Shown: in pieces, positions 57,170 to 64,000 of the stretch
Numbering within the stretch: position 1 is the first letter of the stretch
Layout: each line of letters begins with the position of its first letter
NCBI RefSeq assembly: GCF_904846625.1
Contig: NZ_CAJHBL010000002.1
Coordinates: 62,001 to 126,000, forward strand
Source: Psychrobacter sp. JCM 18900
GTDB lineage: Bacteria; Pseudomonadota; Gammaproteobacteria; Pseudomonadales; Moraxellaceae
DNA: 64,000 nucleotides
Reading direction: 5' to 3'
Translations under genes and position numbers: made by a program
Notes under the pieces: model-generated
The model's input: the letters and a program-made list of their open reading frames with translations, nothing else
What the model was told of the DNA's origin: nothing
Database searches by the model: none

Positions 57170-58567
57170 GTGTCCAAGGTTTTGCAGCCTGCAATTTTAA
57201 TAGGTGTGCTTGGTTGTGCGATTAGCGTAAATGTACAAGCAGCAGTGGGAGCTTCTACAAATAATGATAATCCTACGAATGGTCTACAGCTCATCAGTTT
57301 GAATGCAGATGAGATAGCGGATGAAAACGACGCTGATAACTTATCTAACATTGCTGATATGTTAGATGTCGCTGATGAGCCAGATGACTCGATAGATAGT
57401 GTGCCAGATGAAAGCGCGCTGACAGATGATGCTGATGATATTGATACGGAGATTCCAGCAGAGGTCGCACAAGTATCGCTAAATGCTATCTCTCCTGAGA
57501 CGCTAAAGACATTTGTGGCTGTGGTGGATTTAGTACGCCGTCAATACGTCGATGCAGTCAATGACGAAGAGTTATTTAGCAATGCGATGAGCGGTATGCT
57601 GACCAAGCTTGATAGCCATGCTGAGTTTTTGGACGCAGAAGCCTATGAGAACCTGCGTGCTTTTACTGAGGGCGACGTTGGTGATATTGGTATTAAGGTT
57701 AATTACCAGCCAGAGGCGGGGTATTGGGTCGTGACAGAAGTTATCGACGACTCACCTGCAGACAAAAAAGGCATCGCAGTTGGTGATTATTTGCATCAGG
57801 TTGATGAATTTAAGCTAGACGAAGGACGACAGGTCAATGATGTTGAGCAGCTTTTGACAGGTATTGCCGGTACGCAGGTAGATATTATCACTTCCAAAGC
57901 TGGTCGCCGTAAGCACACAACGACGTTGCAGCGTAATAATAGTCATCCGCAGATTGTCGAGACCAAACTGGTCGATGGCATTGCTATTGTTAAATTACCG
58001 GCGTTTCAAAACAACAGCCGTGAAAAATTACTAGAAGGTTTAATTAACTTAAACGCTCCGATATCAGGCATTTTACTAGATATGCGTGATAATCCAGGTG
58101 GCGTACTGACATCGGCAGTGAGCGTGGCCAGTTTATTTATGGATGATACTGATATAGTGCAGGTGCAAGCACGTCAAAATAAATCACGGGTACTATCGAC
58201 CCAAGGTGATGCGATACTTAGACCTTTGCCTTTAGTGGTATTACAAAACCGCTATTCAGCATCAGCGGCAGAGGTGCTTGCCAGTAGTTTACAAGCACAA
58301 AAACGCGCTACTATTATCGGTGAAGTTAGCTATGGTAAGGGCTCAGTACAATCGGTCATACCGTTAAACGATGAGCAAGCCGTTAAATTGACTGTGGCCA
58401 ATTATATGACGGCAGCAGGCAAACAAATAGATGAGATCGGCGTAGAACCTGATGTGACCTTATCAGGCAGCGAGAACACGTGGGAGCAGCAAGCTTTAGC
58501 ATTAGTAAAGGCGCGCGCACTTGATTCTGGCATTCGCTTTGTTAGAAAAAATGCTACGAAAGAATAG
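57170..58567 (+). CDS. S41 family C-terminal processing peptidase (CtpA-like)
   Basis: Periplasmic serine protease of the carboxyl-terminal processing family. From GTG 57170 the protein begins MSKVLQPAILIGVLGCAISV, a signal peptide cleaved near VQA. An acidic Asp/Glu-rich linker of about 75 residues follows, then the S41 cap (RRQYVDAVNDEELFSNAMSG), a PDZ domain (YWVVTEVIDDSPADKKGIAV), and the catalytic core LDMRDNPGGVLTSAVSVASL with NRYSASAAEVLASSLQ (nucleophile Ser) and YGKGSVQSVIPL (Lys). The frame is open to ATG 57008, but GGGAGG at 57155-57160 sits 9 nt before the GTG. Starts at ATG 57098 or 57008 are alternatives without ribosome binding sites. 465 aa. Confidence 0.85.
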   Translation: MSKVLQPAILIGVLGCAISVNVQAAVGASTNNDNPTNGLQLISLNADEIADENDADNLSNIADMLDVADEPDDSIDSVPDESALTDDADDIDTEIPAEVAQVSLNAISPETLKTFVAVVDLVRRQYVDAVNDEELFSNAMSGMLTKLDSHAEFLDAEAYENLRAFTEGDVGDIGIKVNYQPEAGYWVVTEVIDDSPADKKGIAVGDYLHQVDEFKLDEGRQVNDVEQLLTGIAGTQVDIITSKAGRRKHTTTLQRNNSHPQIVETKLVDGIAIVKLPAFQNNSREKLLEGLINLNAPISGILLDMRDNPGGVLTSAVSVASLFMDDTDIVQVQARQNKSRVLSTQGDAILRPLPLVVLQNRYSASAAEVLASSLQAQKRATIIGEVSYGKGSVQSVIPLNDEQAVKLTVANYMTAAGKQIDEIGVEPDVTLSGSENTWEQQALALVKARALDSGIRFVRKNATKE

Positions 58568-58579
58568 ATTTTCGTAGCA
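58552..58579. other. Perfect 10-bp hairpin over the S41 protease stop codon
   Basis: TGCTACGAAA pairs with TTTCGTAGCA around an 8-nt loop that contains the stop codon TAG. No T-run follows on either strand. It may stop transcription or protect the 3' end between the two convergent genes. Confidence 0.6.
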
Positions 58580-58641
58580 ATTAATTAACAGCACATACCA
58601 TTCAACGCTTAAAAATATTTGAAGATGTCGCTTAACAGAAG

Positions 58642-60354
58642 CTAATCAGACGCATCTTCAGAAATTTCGAGCTTTTTCATACGGTAGCGTAAAGAGCGAA
58701 AGGTGGTTCCTAATAATTCAGCTGCTTGGGTTTTGTTCCAGCCAGTTTGTTTGAGTGCTGTGATAATCAGCTGCTTTTCCTGTTCCTGCAAATAATGCTC
58801 TAACCCTTGAGGCGGTAATTGACCGTCAAACAATTCTTGTAAACATGATATGTCTTGAGCGGTTTCTTGTTGGGCGGTGGAGTCAAGGAGCGACTCTTTG
58901 TCATGAGTACTTGCTACGTTGGTTGACGAACTGTCATTACTAGCTGACGAATGCTGTACCATTGAAGGGTAGTGGTTGTTGTTAGTACGATAAGGGTGTA
59001 AATTGGTCACCCTTTGCTCAACCGGCGTTGCCATATTGCTAGATTGAATGGCTTGCTCACCGTCCTTTGTTGATTGGGCTGTAGATTGAACGTCTATTTG
59101 ATTTTCTACGTTACGAGCAGGTGGCTCAGAGCTATCGATAGCTGAGCTATGATCTTGCTCTTGTGTATTTACAAGCTCAGGTTCAATGTCAGGAAGACCT
59201 AAATGACTAACGTCAATGTGTGAGGTTTCAGCTAACGTAACTGCACGCTCCAACAAGTTGCGCAGTTCACGGACATTACCCGCAAAATCGTGACGTTGTA
59301 GGCGTTCGCAGGCTTCCATCGTCAATGACGGCGGCGACTCTAGTTGCCAGTCGTCAGCAATCATAGCCAAAAAGTGGTCTGCCAACACAGGGATGTCATC
59401 ACGACGTGCATTAAGCGTTGGAAGCTTTAGCTCAATAACATTGATGCGATAATACAAATCTTGTCGAAATGCACCATCCTGTACCAATTGGCTCAGGTCT
59501 TTGTGAGTGGCAGACAAAATGCGGATGTCTACTGGAACTTCTTTTGTATCACCAATTGCCCTTACTGTTTTTTCTTGAATGGCACGTAACAATTTAACCT
59601 GCATGGCTAAAGGTAAATCCGCTACTTCATCTAAAAATAACGTGCCGCCATTGGCTTGTTGGAATAACCCCTGTTTGTCAGCGACAGCCCCTGTAAAGCT
59701 ACCCTTTTTATGACCAAAAAACTCCGACTCCATTAACTCCGATGGTATTGCACCGCAGTTTACTGGTACAAAGCTGCCATCACGCCGTGGACTTAAATCA
59801 TGGATCAATCTGGCGACCACTTCTTTACCTGTGCCAGAAGCGCCCGATAAAAACACAGGTGCCTGTGAGCGCGCTAGCTTTAAAATAGTGTTTTTAAGGG
59901 GATGCATGACAGCAGAATTACCAATCAATCTACTATCTAGCATTTTTTGTTCAGGAGAGCATTCCGGTGCAGCCTGTACTTCGTTATCCTGATGAATAAC
60001 TTTTAGGGCATTCTCTACCAGTTGGCGCAAACGTGGTAGTTCTAGCGGCTTATTGACAAAATCGAAGGCACCAAGCTTTAATGCCTCAATAGCCAAATCC
60101 ATGCTGCCATGAGCCGTAATCACCGCTATTGGAATATTAGAGCTATTGCTAATTTCTTTTACCAGCTCCAGTCCCGAGCCATCTGGCAGTTTTAAGTCCG
60201 TCAGACAAAAATCGTAGTCATTGTCTTGCCAAAATGTTCTTGCTTGCGACAATGTATAAGCCACATCACTTTTGATACCCATTTTAGTCAAGGTAATTTG
60301 CATCAATCGACATAAATCTACTTCATCATCGACGACTAGCGCGGTTGTTGTCAT
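58642..60354 (-). CDS. pilR: Sigma-54-dependent response regulator (PilR-like)
   Basis: NtrC-family response regulator that activates sigma-54 promoters such as pilA. The receiver domain has VVDDEVDLCRLMQITL and the phosphoacceptor in CLTDLKLPDGSGLELV, then Lys in VNKPLELPRLRQ. The AAA+ domain has Walker A GASGTGKEVVARLIHDLSPR, GSFTGA for sigma-54 contact, Walker B GGTLFLDEVADLPL and the sensor R-rich AGNVRELRNLLERAV. The C-terminal Fis-type HTH is TGWNKTQAAELLGTTFRSLR. At 570 aa it is long: a Ser/Thr/Gln/Asn-rich linker of about 110 residues separates AAA+ and HTH. The kinase gene is 78 bp upstream. Confidence 0.92.
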   Translation of the reverse strand: MTTTALVVDDEVDLCRLMQITLTKMGIKSDVAYTLSQARTFWQDNDYDFCLTDLKLPDGSGLELVKEISNSSNIPIAVITAHGSMDLAIEALKLGAFDFVNKPLELPRLRQLVENALKVIHQDNEVQAAPECSPEQKMLDSRLIGNSAVMHPLKNTILKLARSQAPVFLSGASGTGKEVVARLIHDLSPRRDGSFVPVNCGAIPSELMESEFFGHKKGSFTGAVADKQGLFQQANGGTLFLDEVADLPLAMQVKLLRAIQEKTVRAIGDTKEVPVDIRILSATHKDLSQLVQDGAFRQDLYYRINVIELKLPTLNARRDDIPVLADHFLAMIADDWQLESPPSLTMEACERLQRHDFAGNVRELRNLLERAVTLAETSHIDVSHLGLPDIEPELVNTQEQDHSSAIDSSEPPARNVENQIDVQSTAQSTKDGEQAIQSSNMATPVEQRVTNLHPYRTNNNHYPSMVQHSSASNDSSSTNVASTHDKESLLDSTAQQETAQDISCLQELFDGQLPPQGLEHYLQEQEKQLIITALKQTGWNKTQAAELLGTTFRSLRYRMKKLEISEDASD

Positions 60355-60432
60355 ACATCATCTCATCGTATTTTATGGCTATAAAATCAATAGCTAGGTC
60401 TAAATAGGTGTAATAGTTTTCGAAGGATAAAT

Positions 60433-62190
60433 TTAGGAAAGGTTTTCTTCGATAGTTTGAAATTTATTATCAGACTTAATAGAAGGTACAATTAATCGAA
60501 AGCATGTTTTCTCATGTTCAGGAATGTAGAGTAAACGTGCTTGATTGGCTTCACAAAATGCTTGTGATAAATAGAGCCCCAGTCCTGTACCAGCTTTATC
60601 TGTTGTAAAAAACGGATCGAACAAAAGTTCTAAATTTCCAGCACTAACACCATTACCATTATCTAATATATCGATTATAACATCGTTGTCTGCGCAGTAA
60701 ATGTCGATTTCCACATAAGCGTGAGGATGAGCATAGCTGCTATAACGCAGGCCATTATTGATTAGGTTGATTAATATCTGCTCTAACTGATGAGTATCAA
60801 ATGATATGATGGGTTTGGTTTTTATTCGTAGAAAAATGTCGTGTCCTTGAAAGTAATTCTTCAAAAACGATGGCATCCATTCAGCCAATTCGAGCACCTG
60901 CTGGGTAGCCGTCTGCTGACGAGACAGCTTTAAAATATCTTCGATGATACGGTTTACACGTTTTGTTTGTGAAAATATCATTTCATAAAGCTCATGGTTG
61001 CCGGTCATGGCAGCATTCGATTCACTTGTTAATGCACTGTCATCTTCCATTTGTTCTGCAACATCTTCCATTAATAGCTGACTGGCTTGCGATATCGCTG
61101 CTAATGGGTTTCTGATTTCATGGGCAATACTGGCAGTTAATTGCCCTAAAGAAGCCAGTTTCAACTGTTGAGCACTGGCTTGCTCACGGCGTAAGTCTTC
61201 TAATATGACAAGCTTACTATCGTCTTTTAGTGGAATAATTTGTACACGTAATTTGCCAAATATTGAGGCATTTGCCACAGCTGGCACGTCGTAGGTAAAA
61301 GCGCGTGACTGCCCAGATGCTACCGACAAGCAGGCATTAAACAACTGTGAATGCTGCTTATTGAGTTGCTGCTCGAAATTAGAGAGAAGCGCTTTGTTTT
61401 GAGTCTCTTTCACATCTTCAAAGGTATTCTGCGCTGTGGTGGGCGTGACAAGAGAAAGGCTCAGTAACTGATGTGCGGCAAGATTTGCTAAGACAATATG
61501 TTGCTTATCGATAACGATAACACCATTTACCATCTGCGTGATAACCTCTTGATTAATCACGTTTAGTCGCTCAACTTCCCTAGCATGGTTTGCCGCGACC
61601 TTTTCAAGCTGTACCAATCGCTGAGAGATAGACCAGCTCAAACCGCCTACTGCTAAAAAGCTCGCTGACATCAGTAGCGCATCACCTAAATTAGCTAGAC
61701 TCATGCTATTAGCAATAGCGTAAAAAAATTGCTGATAAATAACGAGAATGATGGCAAGTAAAGTAATAACCAGCGCTTGTGAGCCATGTAGTAGCATAAA
61801 GCTGGCCGCTACGACTACCATGTATAGCATGGTTAACTGCAAATCAGGATTGCCTGTCGTGTAGAGCAGCAGACTTAATATAATAACGTCTAACGCTAGT
61901 CCGAATGCGAGCTGCCGGCGCATATGTTTTCTAACAACATAAAATAATCCAAGCAGTATTAAACTTAGTAGTACGTAAAAGCTTAGAGTTGTTTGTTGTA
62001 AAAAACTCGGTAAAGACGCGCTATCACCGGTACGAGCAGAAATGTATAGCATGAGCATAGAGAATAGGCTAACGACGAAGCGATAGCTGCTATAAATCAG
62101 CCCCAACTTACGCAACTGCGGCAGAGGAAGCGTATCGTCATGATGAACATAACGAGTAATGGCAGAGCTCAGATTGGTAGCAGGGTTCAT
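60433..62190 (-). CDS. pilS: Sensor histidine kinase (PilS-like)
   Basis: Membrane histidine kinase partner of PilR. About six hydrophobic spans occur in residues 25-185 (such as FVVSLFSMLMLYISA and LTMLYMVVVAASFMLL), then a PAS domain (NVINQEVITQMVNGVIVIDKQ region), the H box SIAHEIRNPLAAISQASQLL (phosphoacceptor His), the N box LINLINNGLRYS, and G boxes DILDNGNGVS and GTGLGLYLSQAF. 585 aa. The N-terminal six-span sensor fits PilS, which monitors pilin levels in the membrane. It lies upstream of pilR and downstream of gacA on the same strand. Confidence 0.9.
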   Translation of the reverse strand: MNPATNLSSAITRYVHHDDTLPLPQLRKLGLIYSSYRFVVSLFSMLMLYISARTGDSASLPSFLQQTTLSFYVLLSLILLGLFYVVRKHMRRQLAFGLALDVIILSLLLYTTGNPDLQLTMLYMVVVAASFMLLHGSQALVITLLAIILVIYQQFFYAIANSMSLANLGDALLMSASFLAVGGLSWSISQRLVQLEKVAANHAREVERLNVINQEVITQMVNGVIVIDKQHIVLANLAAHQLLSLSLVTPTTAQNTFEDVKETQNKALLSNFEQQLNKQHSQLFNACLSVASGQSRAFTYDVPAVANASIFGKLRVQIIPLKDDSKLVILEDLRREQASAQQLKLASLGQLTASIAHEIRNPLAAISQASQLLMEDVAEQMEDDSALTSESNAAMTGNHELYEMIFSQTKRVNRIIEDILKLSRQQTATQQVLELAEWMPSFLKNYFQGHDIFLRIKTKPIISFDTHQLEQILINLINNGLRYSSYAHPHAYVEIDIYCADNDVIIDILDNGNGVSAGNLELLFDPFFTTDKAGTGLGLYLSQAFCEANQARLLYIPEHEKTCFRLIVPSIKSDNKFQTIEENLS

Positions 62191-62223
62191 AAACTGGCCG
62201 TAATAAAATAAACGCTAAATGGT

Positions 62224-62859
62224 TTATGGTTGAATCAGACCATGACGAATGGCCAAATGAGTTAATTTAACATCACTATCAACCCCAACTTTCTCATAAA
62301 TACGGTAGCGATATGTATTAATAGTCTTGACGCTAACAAACAATTGATCGGCTATTTGCTGAGGGCTCTGACAATTAACAACCATCATCGCCACTTGTTT
62401 TTCTCTATCACTTAATAAGTCGAAAGGTGAGTTGGCATTATCAGACAATAGAACATCTGCTAACTGTTCAGCGACATCTTGACTGAAGTAGCGACCTCCC
62501 TGATAAATCTTTTTGACCGCACGTATCATTTCATCAAGTGGCGTGCCTTTGGTAATGTAACCATTAACACCTGCTTTGATCAGCATTGAAGGATAGGGCT
62601 GTGCAGACATACTACTGACAGCCAAAATCTTGATACCTATGTCGAGTTGTATCAGACGTTTGGTTGCTTCGAGCCCGCCAATATTCGGCATATTGACGTC
62701 TAGCAAAATCACATCAGGATGTAGTTGTTTGGCTTGTTTAATAGCCATGTCACCGCTGTCTGCTTCACCTACCACTTCGATATCGGGGCTGTCTGACAAC
62801 ATACGGCTAATACCCATCCGTACCAAATCATGATCATCTACCACTAATACTTTAATCAT
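62224..62859 (-). CDS. gacA: Response regulator, LuxR/FixJ family (GacA/UvrY-like)
   Basis: A two-component response regulator of 211 aa. The receiver domain shows MIKVLVVDDHDLVRMGISRM, the phosphorylation site in VILLDVNMPNIGGLEATK, and Lys in YITKGTPLDEM. The LuxR-type HTH is LSDREKQVAMMVVNCQSPQQ then IADQLFVSVKTINTYRYRIYEK. The GacA/UvrY group is suggested by the short length and MGISRMLSD-like receiver; the cognate kinase (GacS) is not nearby, which is usual for this pair. The frame opens two codons upstream at 62865, but AGAG spacing favours ATG 62859. It is 34 bp upstream of pilS on the same strand. Confidence 0.88.
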   Translation of the reverse strand: MIKVLVVDDHDLVRMGISRMLSDSPDIEVVGEADSGDMAIKQAKQLHPDVILLDVNMPNIGGLEATKRLIQLDIGIKILAVSSMSAQPYPSMLIKAGVNGYITKGTPLDEMIRAVKKIYQGGRYFSQDVAEQLADVLLSDNANSPFDLLSDREKQVAMMVVNCQSPQQIADQLFVSVKTINTYRYRIYEKVGVDSDVKLTHLAIRHGLIQP

Positions 62860-62865
62860 AACCAT

Positions 62866-63252
62866 ACTCTTTATTGATTGTCAGAATGAACGCTTTATTA
62901 GGTCCAGATAGTATAAAAAATGAATATATTTCAACCATTGTTTTTATCTTTGTATATTCAAAATACCGCCGATTAATATAACAAAATACGAGTAATCATA
63001 ACATTCGAAGTTAAATTATATTGCTGCAGTGTGAATTGATGTTTCTAGAATATAAATTGGTTGTAGCAAAGTTTGAATGAAGCCAAAAAAAACTACTAAA
63101 TCAGTTTGATAGATTAAACTTAAATGTAAACCATGATACACTAAAAATACAAAAGCTCTATGTGAGTACTTACAAACACATCTATAAACGCTACGTACGT
63201 TTTTGGCGTCAGACAATATGTAACTGGCGTAATAGCGACAGCAGGAGGCATA
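62866..63252. other. Divergent upstream region of gacA and the PBP7-type gene
   Basis: About 390 bp, AT-rich, no supported gene. Overlapping minus-strand frames at 63016-63428 run into the peptidase gene and have poor composition. It presumably holds divergent promoters. Confidence 0.45.
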
Positions 63253-64000
63253 ATGAAGCAACTACCATTAACCAAACAGCAATTGATCGCTGCTATGATT
63301 TCATTGAGTTTGGGCAGTGTTGCACAAGCCGCACTTACAATTAATGGTAGCACTGACACTGCCTCTAGTGCACGCCTGAGTTGGGGCGGCGCTGATAGTT
63401 TGTCTGAAGCCCGCAATATTATGTACAAGTCTAATGGCTCTGCTATTAAGAAAGTCGATAATGGCTATGGTACTACCAATATTACGAATACTAATAGTTT
63501 TGCTAGTAGTAATAACACCAATAGTGCTCGCTATAACACAACCTATCGTGGGGCGTTTGGTAGTAGCGATATGATTCCGATTAGCACGGATTCACGTAGC
63601 GTTGCGGTGATCGATGCTGAAACTGGCGAATCTATCTACGAAAAAGATGCTGATATCGCGCGTCCCATGGCCAGTATCACTAAAGTTATGACGGCGATGG
63701 TTGTATTGGATGCAGGCCTTGATATGCGTGAAGAAATCACGCTTGATCCAGAGGATTTTGTTGGTCCTAAGCGTGCAAGCTCGCGTTTGAAATCAGGTGA
63801 TCGTTTAAACCGCGCTGAGATGCTATTGATGGCGTTGATGAAGTCTGAAAATCCAGCAGCGAAGAGTTTAGCGCGTAATTACCCAGGTGGCTATGATGCC
63901 TTTATGCGTGCAATGAATCGTAAAGCGCAAGATTTGGGCATGAATACGGCATTTTTTGGTGATCCAACTGGACTTGATAAGCGTAACGTAGCTTCTTCAA
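63253..64000 (+). CDS. pbpG: D-alanyl-D-alanine endopeptidase (PBP7-type, S11), 3' truncated
   Basis: The N-terminal 249 residues of a periplasmic S11 serine peptidase that trims peptidoglycan crosslinks. From ATG 63253 (AGGAGG 4 nt upstream) it has a signal peptide (MKQLPLTKQQLIAAMISLSL, cleavage near AQA-A), a Ser/Asn/Thr-rich region to about residue 110, then the catalytic domain: VAVIDAETGESIYEKDADIA, the SXXK motif in PMASITKVMTAMVVLD (Ser141, Lys144), and SEN at 198-200 in MKSENPAAKSLAR. The KTG motif lies beyond the window edge. PBP7 is preferred over PBP5 from the RASSRLKSGDRLNRAEMLLM segment. Confidence 0.9.
   Translation, partial: MKQLPLTKQQLIAAMISLSLGSVAQAALTINGSTDTASSARLSWGGADSLSEARNIMYKSNGSAIKKVDNGYGTTNITNTNSFASSNNTNSARYNTTYRGAFGSSDMIPISTDSRSVAVIDAETGESIYEKDADIARPMASITKVMTAMVVLDAGLDMREEITLDPEDFVGPKRASSRLKSGDRLNRAEMLLMALMKSENPAAKSLARNYPGGYDAFMRAMNRKAQDLGMNTAFFGDPTGLDKRNVASS

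Noticed and set aside
63016-63428. Minus-strand ORFs upstream of and over the pbpG start
   Set aside because: Antisense to the clear signal peptide of the PBP7-type gene and low-quality composition.

Overview
The window looks like chromosomal DNA from a gammaproteobacterium of the family Moraxellaceae, most likely Psychrobacter. This is judged from protein resemblance, an AT-leaning base composition with AT-rich intergenic stretches, and gene groupings such as pilS-pilR beside gacA, an AdeIJK/MexAB-OprM-type pump operon, and ccmFGHI next to adk. No database search was possible, so the genus is an inference.

Layout. 1-1.7 kb: a 5'-truncated FAD oxidoreductase overlapping a phosphonatase-like HAD hydrolase. 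1.8-6.3 kb: an AT-rich accessory stretch with two decayed transposase remnants, a GNAT acetyltransferase, three hypothetical proteins and a lipoprotein. 6.3-10.5 kb: a TRIC-type channel, a zinc-free quinone-oxidoreductase-like enzyme divergent from a LysR regulator, and a GntP-family permease. 10.5-11.9 kb: a long non-coding stretch, a frameshifted HTH regulator and tRNA-Val(GAC). 12.2-21.2 kb: glutathionyl-hydroquinone reductase, hemB and a three-gene RND efflux operon. 22-33.6 kb: housekeeping genes (ispB, divergent from rplU-rpmA; lolA; scpA-scpB; trpS; a lipid A acyltransferase; rplM-rpsI; rsmD; mrdA). 34-40.2 kb: a DUF445 membrane protein and ccmFGHI for cytochrome c maturation. 40.5-53.8 kb: adk, secB, grxC, a rhodanese, rsgA, orn, lpxH, ppiB, glnS, a phospholipase D-like protein, a peroxiredoxin, a GST, a META/DUF4377 lipoprotein and ruvC. 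54-64 kb: fxsA, 6S RNA, gpmI, an S41 protease, pilR-pilS, gacA and a right-truncated PBP7-type peptidase.

Most of the window is ordinary core genome with well-formed terminators between convergent genes. The less ordinary content is: (i) a roughly 170-bp MITE-like element present as two near-complete inverted copies (14299-14467 and 51590-51759) and one 5'-truncated copy near 6965-7037, with 13-bp terminal repeats and flanking TA; (ii) a 6S RNA gene on the minus strand at about 54767-54953 with a clear promoter, hidden under a spurious ORF; (iii) an HTH regulator separated from its ATG and ribosome binding site by an apparent one-base deletion; (iv) degraded IS630-like and possible IS256-like transposase fragments; (v) a single-HKD phospholipase D-like protein with a C-terminal DNA-binding-like domain. 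No CRISPR array, rRNA, prophage or clear defence island was seen.
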